A DNA stretch of 52,333 nucleotides, taken from positions 1 to 52,333 of the forward strand of contig CAZMSC010000010.1 of the NCBI GenBank assembly GCA_964568845.1, given 5' to 3'. Below, in pieces: positions 42,208-50,519 of the stretch. The stretch's first letter is position 1, and each line of letters starts with the position of its first letter. Below the pieces are notes generated by a model. It was not told the DNA's origin, did no database searches, and saw nothing but the letters and a program-made list of their open reading frames with translations. The stretch comes from DTBU01 sp964568845 (GTDB taxonomy: Archaea; Thermoproteota; CALKCG01; B24). The translations under genes were made by a program, and so were the position numbers.

Positions 42208-43210
42208 CCAAAACCTTTATCGTATTCGGTATCTCACGTTTAAGAGCTTTCTCAAGATCCTCTAGCCTTATCACGTGACTTATTAGAGGTTTAACGTCTA
42301 AAGCATCGGATGCCAGTAGGTTTAGAGCACCGTCCATTTCATAGGGATTGATGAAGCTCCCTATTATCGTAAGCTCACGCTTGTATATATCGTAGGGTTT
42401 AATAGACCATATATCGCTTTCAGAGGCCACACCGAATACGAGTAGACGGCCACCTGGTTCTAGACAATTTAAGGCCAGTGTAAGTGGAGTGGAGCCACCA
42501 GCAGCATCTATAGCTGCCTCAACCCCCTTACCTTTCAGAAAACTGTTGACGGCCTCCGCAACATTTTCCTTAGATGGATTTACCGTTAAATCTGCCCCTA
42601 GCTTTTCAGCAAGTTTAAGCCTTATATCGTTTACCTCAACCACGACTACTCTTCCGGCACCAGCCCTTTTAACCAATTGAAGATGTATGAGTCCTATTGG
42701 ACCTGCTCCGACGATTAAAACGTCTTCACCAGGCTTAATTGAAAGCCTTGTAATACCGTGTAGACAGCAAGCCACGGGCTCTGTAAAAGCGGCTTCATCG
42801 AGGCTTAATCCCCTTGGAACAATATACAATTGCGACGCTGGAGCCACTACGTACTCGGCAAAACCTCCATCCCTAGTAACACCTATAGATTCAACTCTAG
42901 GGCATAAGTTTCGTTTAGCGCTTCTACAGTAGCGACATAAGCCACAGGTTATATTTGGATCCACAGTAACAGCATCCCCAACTGATATACCGTCTACGTC
43001 CTTACCGACGTCTGCAACTATTCCTGAGAGCTCGTGGCCTAGGATTAGCGGAAGCTTAGCCCACGGCATAGCTCCCTCATATATATGTACATCTGTGCCA
43101 CATACTCCACACATATGGACTTTTACGAGAACCTCGTTAGATTTAATGGATGGGACATCCTTATCTAGAACTTTAAAATCATGTGGTTTCTCTATCAGAG
43201 CAACCTTCAA
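42197..43210 (-). CDS. zinc-dependent medium-chain alcohol/polyol dehydrogenase
   Basis: 337 residues. Catalytic zinc site CGVCGTDVHIYEG, GHELSGIV; structural zinc Cys cluster CGLCRYCRSAKRNLC; NAD-binding VGAGPIGLIHLQL and the acidic VVVEVNDIRLK. These fit the threonine 3-dehydrogenase/sorbitol dehydrogenase group. Two sugar isomerase-like genes nearby favour a polyol or sugar substrate, but threonine dehydrogenase is equally possible by sequence. TTG start. Confidence 0.87.
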   Translation of the reverse strand: MKVALIEKPHDFKVLDKDVPSIKSNEVLVKVHMCGVCGTDVHIYEGAMPWAKLPLILGHELSGIVADVGKDVDGISVGDAVTVDPNITCGLCRYCRSAKRNLCPRVESIGVTRDGGFAEYVVAPASQLYIVPRGLSLDEAAFTEPVACCLHGITRLSIKPGEDVLIVGAGPIGLIHLQLVKRAGAGRVVVVEVNDIRLKLAEKLGADLTVNPSKENVAEAVNSFLKGKGVEAAIDAAGGSTPLTLALNCLEPGGRLLVFGVASESDIWSIKPYDIYKRELTIIGSFINPYEMDGALNLLASDALDVKPLISHVIRLEDLEKALKREIPNTIKVLVKP

Positions 43211-43517
43211 GCGGAACCACTGGAATTTATTTAATAAAGCTTACTTATAACAACTTCGAAGACACTTATTTAGAATAATAGAAACTGATAAATCGTTTAG
43301 ATGATTCAAATGATTGGATTCTTGAAAAGTGGATTATGTTCGATGTTTAGGCTCATCTATAAGGGAGAAGACAATTCGGGTTTGGAGGAACTGATTCTCT
43401 AATCTACTCTGAGCTTAAAGGGAAAAATTGGTAAATTCAACCATTATCTAAACTAACAAAAACCATCACAATCTAATCTAACCTAAAACATATCCAGCTT
43501 TCATAATAATCTAAATT
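43211..43517. other. 307-bp gap, no gene seen
   Basis: AT-rich stretch between two minus-strand genes. It holds the promoter region of the dehydrogenase (TTTATTTAATAAAG near 43228-43241) and downstream pyrimidine-rich sequence after the helical protein gene. No open frame, tRNA or convincing hairpin found. Confidence 0.3.
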
Positions 43518-44075
43518 TCAACTTTCTCCTTCTTTTAGATCTCGCAGTATTTTCTCCATTTCGTCTTTAACTATCGACTCCATTCTACGAGGAACAGAGG
43601 TTTTTTCAACCCCCATAGCTATTAGACCAGCAATGGCATTGTTAACTTTATTAGCGAGCTTTTTAGGCATCTCTTTAACCACCTCTTTAACTCTCCTCCT
43701 TCTCCATGCATGCATAGTGCTTATGTAATCCCATCTTGCTTTAGCTTTATTCAACTCCATGTTCCTTTTAAGCTTAAGTTTTCTTATCTGAGTTTGAAGC
43801 TTCACACGATCCCTTAGAACATCTATATCTAGATTATTATTGCCATATGAACCGTTCATAGAAAACTTGCTGGAAAACTTAAGGCTGACAATGTCGTTTT
43901 CAATTGCTAAAGCCTCAGCGAGGTGAGGATTTACAGTGGCTAGTAGTTTATATTCTGGTAAACTTCTAATATCATGCCCACCATTACCAGATTTAATGAG
44001 GCTCTTCAACTTGTAATAATACTCATAGCCATCATATAAATCGCGTTTTCTTAATTTCTCTAATGTAGATTCCAC
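43518..44075 (-). CDS. charged helical protein of unknown function
   Basis: 185 residues, very rich in Lys, Arg and Glu and mostly helical by composition, with a coiled-coil-like centre (DVLRDRVKLQTQIRKLKLKR, then NMELNKAKARWDYI) and an Arg run AWRRRRVKEVVKEM. There is no membrane segment and no recognised domain. It could bind nucleic acid, but that is a guess. GTG start at 44075; a TATA-like CTTTTAAAATC lies about 20-30 nt upstream, so the mRNA is probably leaderless, and a perfect palindrome sits just upstream of that TATA. Confidence 0.55.
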   Translation of the reverse strand: MESTLEKLRKRDLYDGYEYYYKLKSLIKSGNGGHDIRSLPEYKLLATVNPHLAEALAIENDIVSLKFSSKFSMNGSYGNNNLDIDVLRDRVKLQTQIRKLKLKRNMELNKAKARWDYISTMHAWRRRRVKEVVKEMPKKLANKVNNAIAGLIAMGVEKTSVPRRMESIVKDEMEKILRDLKEGES

Positions 44076-44106
44076 GTAAAGCTTTTCCTCTTCGTGATTT
44101 TAAAAG

Positions 44107-44132
44107 TTTTAGACAATTTCTCTTGTCTAAAA
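44107..44132 (-). promoter_or_regulatory. perfect 10-bp-arm palindrome upstream of a TATA box
   Basis: TTTTAGACAA-6-TTGTCTAAAA, a perfect 26-bp inverted repeat, plus a third half site TTTAGAC at 44133-44139. It is immediately upstream of the TATA-like element (about 44095-44105) of the helical protein gene, the position used by archaeal activators and by repressors that block BRE/TFB binding. The regulator is unknown. Confidence 0.55.
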
Positions 44133-44260
44133 TTTAGACGAGAAAAATTTTCGCTCAATAACGAGTGAGGTATAATCATTAGCTTCTCTACTCATCAATA
44201 TGATTTCTTAAGTTCAAGAGAAAGGTTATCTCCCTTCTCATAGTTGACGACTTAAAGATA

Positions 44261-44407
44261 ATGATGCTTGGCTTATCGTCAGTAAGTGGACGTTTCTCGA
44301 CGACCCAACTAACAGACTCAGATTTGGTGGGTTACATGGTAATGGATGCGGCTGAGAGAGTTATTGAGAAGATCATTGTTAGATCGACTGAGAATACGAA
44401 AAATTAA
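44261..44407 (+). CDS. possible micro-protein or gene remnant
   Basis: 48 residues, MMLGLSSVSGRF ... DLVGYMVMDAAERVIEKIIV ... NTKN. The same frame is open upstream to 44204 and reads KVISLLIVDDLKIMM, which looks protein-like, but it has no start codon there. It may be a true small gene with an amphipathic helix, or the 3' remnant of a longer decayed gene. No SD is obvious. Its stop overlaps the convergent antiporter gene by 4 bp. Confidence 0.3.
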   Translation: MMLGLSSVSGRFSTTQLTDSDLVGYMVMDAAERVIEKIIVRSTENTKN

Positions 44408-45567
44408 AACCTTTTTTCCATTTTAGCTTTTGAGCTGAGGAATGTCTTGGTTAAAGTGGGGCCGACTAAAATTGTTATAATAGCCATTATGAGTAGAGAG
44501 GCCATAATGTCTTCATTGAAGAGGCCGTGACTGCGAGCTACACTCGCTACTGCTAAAGCTACTGAAAGTCTGGGTACGGTAGCTACACCCATCCCTATGC
44601 TCTCCCTAACATTGAAGCTTTGAAATTTAGCCCCTATAAATCCTCCAACAATCTTTCCAGCTATAAAAGACGCTACTATGATAAGGGCAGTCATGGTATT
44701 TTCAGGGGATAGTAGCAGACGTATATTTATGGTGAAGCCCAGAGATAAAAGAAACATTGGAACTAGGAAACCGTAGCTTACGCTGAACATCTTAGACTTA
44801 ATCTCCACCCTTTTCTCAAGCATATCAGATAAAGCCACCCCTGCCAGGAAGGCCCCAGCTATCTCATGTACGCCTATAAGCCCGGTTATAAAAGCCGTAA
44901 GTGCTATTATGAGCATGGTAGCGCCGATGTCGCTTTCAAATACGTTCCCCCTAGAGAACCACTCTAACAAAAGTTTGTAAAGCCTAGGGGTTATATGTAA
45001 GATAAATACTATGAGCGCTATGAGAATGAAAGGGAATAAGAGTAAAGAAATACTTTCACCCTGTTCGATAGCCTTGATAATGACGGTCGCAAGGATTAGG
45101 CTTATCAAATCTTCAATAAAGGTGGCTGTTGCCACCGTAGATAAAACTCTAGTCTCAACTTTAAGATCCATCAGAATGGGAATTACGATACCCACGAAGG
45201 AGGAGCTGGCGCATATACCCAGCATCATGATCCCAAAGAAGGATAGGTTTAGAAGTAATCCAACCATAAACCCTATAGCCAAGGGAAGTAGAAAGTTTGA
45301 GCTTGTGAAGTAGGCGACCTCCCTCCATCTATGTTTGATCTCGGAGGTTTTAACTTCTAACCCTCCTAAGAACATGAGGAAAATGAGCCCCAATCTGGCT
45401 AGGAAGTCTATCGTTTCACTCGGCCGTATAAGTTCAAAGCCGTAAGGTCCAAATATAATGCCAACTAGTATGACAGAAGTCAACCAGGGTATGCGAAGTC
45501 TGCCTAATAACTCTGGTAGGAGGAACGCGGCGATTATCCATATGAGAAACAGGAGTATATGTTCCAA
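44404..45567 (-). CDS. cation/proton antiporter, CPA2 (KefB/NapA-like) family
   Basis: 387 residues with about 12 hydrophobic helices, no C-terminal RCK/TrkA domain. Family blocks: LPELLGRLRIPWLTSVILVG, GLIFLMFLGGLEVK, SSSFVGIVIPIL, TFIEDLISLILA (where NapA-type antiporters carry the ion-binding Asp pair; here Glu-Asp), GVHEIAGAFLAGVALS. It exchanges Na+ or K+ for H+. TTG start at 45567. It lies next to ion-translocating complex I-like subunits and the A-type ATPase. Confidence 0.88.
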   Translation of the reverse strand: MEHILLFLIWIIAAFLLPELLGRLRIPWLTSVILVGIIFGPYGFELIRPSETIDFLARLGLIFLMFLGGLEVKTSEIKHRWREVAYFTSSNFLLPLAIGFMVGLLLNLSFFGIMMLGICASSSFVGIVIPILMDLKVETRVLSTVATATFIEDLISLILATVIIKAIEQGESISLLLFPFILIALIVFILHITPRLYKLLLEWFSRGNVFESDIGATMLIIALTAFITGLIGVHEIAGAFLAGVALSDMLEKRVEIKSKMFSVSYGFLVPMFLLSLGFTINIRLLLSPENTMTALIIVASFIAGKIVGGFIGAKFQSFNVRESIGMGVATVPRLSVALAVASVARSHGLFNEDIMASLLIMAIITILVGPTLTKTFLSSKAKMEKRF

Positions 45568-45730
45568 CTTCTAAATCCGAGAAACTACTTTCTCCAAAAT
45601 CTACTATATAAGTGTACCTATTTAGAAACTGTTTTAAGCTTAAAACTAGATGAGGTGTCAGATAACACTTTTAAACCCTTACTTCATTAGATAGGTAATG
45701 TCTTAAGTTTTACGTTAGGAGGGTTGACAC

Positions 45731-47206
45731 ATGTTAGGTTCGATCTTCCAGTCGATTTTAATCCCTATGGTAGCTTCTATATTAACCTTAGCATTAGGTG
45801 GAAGACTTAAGGAGAGGGTTGGGTGGTTGGCTTTCCTAGCATCGGTTCTATCCATCGCTCTAATGTTGAACCTAGCTCAGAAGGTTTATTTCGGAGAGGC
45901 CGTCGTAGAGGCATATCCATGGATTCCACTTGTGGGAGAATTTAAGCTCGTAGCTGACGGTTTAAGTATGCCTATAGCTCTCACCGTGGCATTCCTATGC
46001 ACAGTTATATCGCTTTATTCAATGAGCTATATGAAGCATGAGAGTGGTTTGGGGGTATACTTCACCCTATACCTCCTCTATGAAGCTGGAATGATTGGTA
46101 CGGTTTATGCGGCGAATCTAGCCCTGTTTTTCTTGTTCTACGAGCTCATGCTTATACCGTCGTGGGCTCTTATAGCGGTTTGGGGGACAGGGGATAAAGA
46201 GAGGATCGCACTTAAATACTTCATATTCACAGAAGCCGGAGCCCTATCCCTACTAGCAGGCATAGCCGCGACCAGAGCGTTGACGGGGACTTTCGACATG
46301 TTCGAAGTGGCCAGCCGGATATGGGGGATCCAACCACCCATCCTTATAGCCGTGGCTGTAGCAATCTTGATAGGTTTCTTCGTTAAGATGGCTTTATTTC
46401 CACTACACACGTGGCTTCCAGATGCACATGCAGAGGCTCCTACGCCTATAAGCGCCCTATTATCGCCCGCTATGATAGGTATAGGTGGCTATGCGTCGAT
46501 AAGAGTTCTCTACACGTGTTTCCCCATGCTCTTAGAGTCTTGGAGCTTCACAACTGTTTTAAGCATTCTAGCTCTCGTAACGATGGTCTACGGTGGGCTT
46601 ATGGCCTATACTCAAGATGATATCAAGAGACTTCTAGCATATTCGAGCATAAGTCAGATGGGCTATATGTTCTTCGGAGTGACGAGTCTATCAGCCATAG
46701 GGCTCTTGGGGGCTGTGCTGATTTACGTGAGCCACGGCTTATGTAAAGCTACCCTCTTCATGGTCTCAGGAGTGCTCAGCCATGAAACTGGAACTAGGAG
46801 GATAAGCGACCTCAGCGGTTTAGCTTCGAAAATGCCCCTTACCACACTCGCAGCGGTGATGGGATTCTTAGGGATCGCGGGGGTTCCGCCTCTACTAGGA
46901 TTTTGGGGTGAACTCTACATATTCTTAGGCTCTATCTACACGGCCACAAGAGCTACCGAGGGCTTAGACTTGGCTAGACTTGCGATCACGATCTTAGCCA
47001 TTGCATCGGCCATCCTGACAGCTGGATATGGGCTTTGGACTATAAAGAGGGTGTTCTTCGGAAGACCCAGCAAAGCCGCCGAAGGTTCCCATGAGCCGAC
47101 TATGCTCATGCTGGCCCCCCTAATAGTCCTAATAGTAGTTGCCATAGTCTTAGGAGCCTACCCGGCGATCCTCATGAGCCTAACATCTCCTGCCTTAGGC
47201 GTTTAA
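45731..47206 (+). CDS. NuoM/MrpD-like proton-translocating antiporter subunit
   Basis: 491 residues, about 14 helices. Complex I antiporter-family hallmarks: Glu in FLFYELMLIPSWALI (helix 5), Lys in FFVKMALFPLHTWLPDAHAEAPTP (helix 7), the broken-helix Lys region RRISDLSGLASKMP, and AYSSISQMGYMFFG. It belongs to NADH dehydrogenase, F420H2 dehydrogenase, Mrp or membrane-bound hydrogenase complexes; which one cannot be told because no redox subunit is adjacent. SD GGAGGG lies 8 nt before the ATG. The next gene, 31 bp on, is a second family member. Confidence 0.88.
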   Translation: MLGSIFQSILIPMVASILTLALGGRLKERVGWLAFLASVLSIALMLNLAQKVYFGEAVVEAYPWIPLVGEFKLVADGLSMPIALTVAFLCTVISLYSMSYMKHESGLGVYFTLYLLYEAGMIGTVYAANLALFFLFYELMLIPSWALIAVWGTGDKERIALKYFIFTEAGALSLLAGIAATRALTGTFDMFEVASRIWGIQPPILIAVAVAILIGFFVKMALFPLHTWLPDAHAEAPTPISALLSPAMIGIGGYASIRVLYTCFPMLLESWSFTTVLSILALVTMVYGGLMAYTQDDIKRLLAYSSISQMGYMFFGVTSLSAIGLLGAVLIYVSHGLCKATLFMVSGVLSHETGTRRISDLSGLASKMPLTTLAAVMGFLGIAGVPPLLGFWGELYIFLGSIYTATRATEGLDLARLAITILAIASAILTAGYGLWTIKRVFFGRPSKAAEGSHEPTMLMLAPLIVLIVVAIVLGAYPAILMSLTSPALGV

Positions 47207-47237
47207 CTTCAACCCATTTATAAACGGAGGGCTACTG

Positions 47238-49130
47238 ATGTTTCAGGTTCTCGCGTATGTGATGTTTACCCTCATCGCAACGTCTGTTGCATCATATATA
47301 GCTGGCCGATTTCTAAAGAGGTATACGGGCTTCTTAACAGCATTCGGGCTTGCGTTGACTACATTACTTCTCCTTTCAATAGAACCGGAGGTATTTGAGA
47401 GTGGAGTATACGAGGAGTATTCATGGACACTAGTTCTACCTACGAAACTTGGACTTAGAGCTGACGGGCTGAGTTTCACGCTCGCATTCATCATAAGTTT
47501 CATCTCAGCTCTCGCATCCATCTACTCGGTAGAGTATACGAGAAAACAGAATAAACACGGTTTATACTTCTGCCTCCTATCGTTGATGGCCTTCGCCATG
47601 ACAGGGGCTGTCTTAGCGAAAGACTTGGCTACGCTATTCTTCTTCTGGGAATTTTCAGTCGCCATACCACTTTTCCTAATAGCTGAGTGGGGGTATGGTG
47701 ATAGATGGTCTACTGCCATGAGGTTTTTCCTGTTCTCCAGGTTTGGTGGAAGCTTGCTTCTGGTCGGGCTGGCTTTAACATATGTATCTTTCGGTTCACT
47801 AGATATAGATGTACTGTCACATAGTCATCAACTGAAGCCTGAGATCTCCATAGTCATAGTTTTATTGATGGTATTAGGCTTCTCGGTGAAGATGGCTATC
47901 TGGCCCTTTCATGGTTGGCTTCCATCAGCCTATGCCGATGCGCCAATACCAGTAGCTGTATTGTTAAGCGGGGTTATGAGTAAACTCGGTGTTTATGGGG
48001 TTGTTAGAGTTATGCAGATTTTCCATGAAGCGATATGTTGGGAAGCCCAAGCGATACTGCTTGGTTTAGCCTACATAACTGCACTATATGGCGGAGCCAT
48101 GGCCTTCAGAAGCGACGACTTGAGGAAAATATTTGCCTACTCAAGTATGAGCCATATGGGTTATATACTTCTCGGATTCTCCACACTTACAACACACGGA
48201 CACGGCTTCTCAGGAGCTCTTTTACACATGGTAAACCACGTACTCAGCAAGAGCGCTTTATTCTTCTGCGTAGGTTTAATCCTTAAGATGTTTGGAACTG
48301 CAGACGTTAAGCAGTTAAAGGGTGGATATAGAAGGGCTCCATTACTATTTACACTAGCCATTTTAGGAGCTTTAGGCCTAATAGGTCTCCCACCGACTAT
48401 AGGTTTTTGGAGCAAAGATATGCTCTTAGGTTTTTCATTGGAATTGGGACTTCCAGCCGCATTTCTCATGGTAATAGTAGCTCTACTTTCAACAGCTTAT
48501 AATCTAAGATGGATTGTGCACACCTTCGTGAGAAGCTCATCTCAGAACGTTGTGGAGAAAACCTCTCTAGTTATGAGCGTACCCATACTCGTAATTGTAG
48601 TACTTGCTCTTACACCTCCAGTTTACATGAATGTTCTAACAGGTCTCTTAGAAGTTGAGCATGCGATGGTTGAGATCATTCCGCTTATAATGACAGCGAT
48701 GGCTTTAATCGCGGGCTCTCTAATCGTCTACGTAACGACTTACAGAAGCTGGACTTTACCAACTTGGCTAATCCACAATTCAGCTACGCTTTTGAATATA
48801 TTATCATTAGAGTGGGTTTACCTTGGAGTTTTTCGAGAAGGATTACTTAAGCTTGCAGACTGGATAAAACTCAGCCTAGATAAAGCCTTAGACGGTTTCA
48901 ACTACTTCGTAGCCAATTCTACAATAAACTTCGCCAGTCATATGTATAGGTCTGTAGATAGAACGATAGATGGTTTTAATGATCTACTTTCAGCTTATGC
49001 ACTCTACATATCTGAACGGGTGAGAAAGTTACAGACCGGAGTGTTACCCTATAATATTTTAGCTATGGTCTTAGCCCTGTCAGCAGTCCTTTTAATACTT
49101 TTTATGATTTCATATTTTGGTGCAGTATAA
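47238..49130 (+). CDS. NuoL/MrpA-like proton-translocating antiporter subunit with long C-terminal extension
   Basis: 630 residues. The same hallmarks appear: FFFWEFSVAIPLFLIAEWG (Glu), KMAIWPFHGWLPSAYADAPIP (Lys), AYSSMSHMGYILLG, HMVNHVLSKSALFF, GLPPTIGFWSKDM. After about residue 490 comes an extension with amphipathic helices (WIKLSLDKALDGFNYF, RTIDGFNDLLSAYALYI) and a final transmembrane helix, like the lateral helix and last TM of NuoL. SD CGGAGGG before the ATG. Paired with the NuoM-like gene; 3' end overlaps atpC by 29 bp. Confidence 0.87.
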   Translation: MFQVLAYVMFTLIATSVASYIAGRFLKRYTGFLTAFGLALTTLLLLSIEPEVFESGVYEEYSWTLVLPTKLGLRADGLSFTLAFIISFISALASIYSVEYTRKQNKHGLYFCLLSLMAFAMTGAVLAKDLATLFFFWEFSVAIPLFLIAEWGYGDRWSTAMRFFLFSRFGGSLLLVGLALTYVSFGSLDIDVLSHSHQLKPEISIVIVLLMVLGFSVKMAIWPFHGWLPSAYADAPIPVAVLLSGVMSKLGVYGVVRVMQIFHEAICWEAQAILLGLAYITALYGGAMAFRSDDLRKIFAYSSMSHMGYILLGFSTLTTHGHGFSGALLHMVNHVLSKSALFFCVGLILKMFGTADVKQLKGGYRRAPLLFTLAILGALGLIGLPPTIGFWSKDMLLGFSLELGLPAAFLMVIVALLSTAYNLRWIVHTFVRSSSQNVVEKTSLVMSVPILVIVVLALTPPVYMNVLTGLLEVEHAMVEIIPLIMTAMALIAGSLIVYVTTYRSWTLPTWLIHNSATLLNILSLEWVYLGVFREGLLKLADWIKLSLDKALDGFNYFVANSTINFASHMYRSVDRTIDGFNDLLSAYALYISERVRKLQTGVLPYNILAMVLALSAVLLILFMISYFGAV

Positions 49131-50163
49131 GTGCCTCCCTTATCTCCCTAATTTCAAAACCCTCAACCTTACCATTAAGCATGGTTATCAAGTCAAAGAC
49201 CTCGTAGAACTTAAGATTGAGAAAACTGATCAAGGTTCCCAAGTGGAACCGATCCCCTAGGAGAGCTTTTTCACAGTCTTCGGCTAAGTGACGTTTAAAG
49301 CCTACCTCAAGTATGGAAAGGGCGTGGTCGGGCTCCTTGGAGGCTTTGATGGCGAGCGGGCGGTAAGGGCTATCTTTCAGGAATTCTATAGCTTCGAGCG
49401 TAGAAGAGGCTAAAGACATGGAAATTAGAGAGTTATGAGGTACGTAGTAGTAACAAGGTGTAAGAAGTTTTTCAACATCCTCGGTTTTCATCCCGAGTTC
49501 TCTCATCCTCAGAACACTCATCACGTTGACGGAGTCTACTTCGACACCTATAAGATGCTCTGCCACTTCCCTATCATAACCTGAGACTTCTCTTAAACTA
49601 TTCCATAGTTGAACCACGGCGTACTTGTCTATAGCCGCCTCCAACGGTACAGTTGAAGAGGTTTTCTCGAGAGATTTCACAGTAATTGCTATGTTATTTA
49701 CCAAATCGGGCTCAAGAAACTCGAAAACTCGGCTTATATCCCTAGCCTCAAGAATTATCCTACAAGTGTTCAGGTCGTACCTACCCACGGGAACTATGAC
49801 CCTTAACGCCTCTTCTACATCTACGTTACATACAATGGCTTTAATAATCGCTTTCAAACAGTTTAGCTCGTGCTTTCTGAGGAAGGCTTTTAGAAACTTC
49901 TTGGAAAACTGTGGTGTAGCAACTGCCACCTTCTCGAGTAGCTGGTAATAATGCGTTAAGAGAGCCTTCTCCACATCCTCGGTTTTAATTCTAAGAGGTA
50001 GCTTTGATAAGAGGGGTCCATAGGAAGTTTCTCTAAGCCTAGTCATAAACCCATCGACCCCTCTTGCTCTTAACAACTCCTCGTACTGGTTAGATGTCAA
50101 CATGGAAGACCGCAGGGTACCCACTAAAGCTACTATTGGACCATAGTGAACCCTCAGCTTCAC
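49102..50163 (-). CDS. atpC: A/V-type ATP synthase subunit C
   Basis: 353 residues from the GTG at 50163, chosen because GGAGGT lies 9 nt upstream; the frame is open to 50190. The family (V-ATPase d/A-ATPase C) is indicated by VALVGTLRSSMLTSNQYEEL, LRKHELNCLKAIIKAI, RYDLNTCRIILEARD and the ending FYEVFDLITMLNGKVEGFE...IREALIL. Subunit C is the cone-shaped adaptor between the central stalk and the membrane rotor. Subunit I begins 0.7 kb away on the other strand. The convergent overlap of 29 bp with the NuoL-like gene is the longest in the window. Confidence 0.88.
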   Translation of the reverse strand: MKLRVHYGPIVALVGTLRSSMLTSNQYEELLRARGVDGFMTRLRETSYGPLLSKLPLRIKTEDVEKALLTHYYQLLEKVAVATPQFSKKFLKAFLRKHELNCLKAIIKAIVCNVDVEEALRVIVPVGRYDLNTCRIILEARDISRVFEFLEPDLVNNIAITVKSLEKTSSTVPLEAAIDKYAVVQLWNSLREVSGYDREVAEHLIGVEVDSVNVMSVLRMRELGMKTEDVEKLLTPCYYYVPHNSLISMSLASSTLEAIEFLKDSPYRPLAIKASKEPDHALSILEVGFKRHLAEDCEKALLGDRFHLGTLISFLNLKFYEVFDLITMLNGKVEGFEIREIREALILHQNMKS

Positions 50164-50337
50164 TTTAAGAAAACCTCCAATTGTTATCAAAGACTTGAAT
50201 TACTTAAACTTTAATAGGTGTTTCTGATAGAGTGGTTACAAAGATTCAGTGATAAGATTTCCTAAGTTAAGATACGACATCTTCAAAAACTTAAATTCAG
50301 GCTTCGAGTATGCTGTTTACTTATATGTGGTTTGAAT

Positions 50338-50504
50338 GTCTAAAAGCCTGAATAAGGCTTTTAGACTGAGAACCGCAGAAGAAATTTGAATAAACATGGA
50401 TAAGGCTATACATCCTATCCGGGGGTTGGTTTGACGTAATCATGAGCTCGGTATGATGAAGTCTCAGGCTGAAAAAACCGAGAATCTCCCGGTTTTGGCT
50501 GTGG
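50338..50504. ncRNA. candidate multi-stem structured RNA
   Basis: The 330-bp gap between the AtpZ-like gene and atpC contains successive helices: GTCTAAAAGCCT-5-AGGCTTTTAGAC (12 bp perfect, 50338-50366), GGATA(A)GG with CCTATCC (50398-50420), GAC...ATCAT with ATGAT...GTC (50433-50463) and AAAACCG with CGGTTTT (50474-50496). Long-range pairs CTGAGA (50366)/TCTCAG (50462) and CCGCAG (50373)/CTGTGG (50499) could close a multi-branch fold. TCAGGCT (50464-50470) can alternatively pair with AGCCTGA inside the first stem, giving a switch-like alternative. Strand is uncertain; on minus it would be the leader of atpC. Confidence 0.4.
50474..50496 (-). terminator. possible hairpin terminator after the AtpZ-like gene
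   Basis: Read on the minus strand, AAAACCG-9-CGGTTTT is followed directly by more T (six in total), 24 nt after the stop of the AtpZ-like gene. Archaeal RNA polymerase terminates at T-runs, so this is a plausible end of that transcript. Confidence 0.4.
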
Positions 50505-50519
50505 AGTATTAATTTACAT

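Noticed and set aside
50453..50472. C/D box sRNA (ATGATGA, 9-nt guide, CTGA)
   Set aside because: A C box and a D-like box are spaced suitably, but no C' box or terminal D box follows. The C box falls within a hairpin of the candidate structured RNA.
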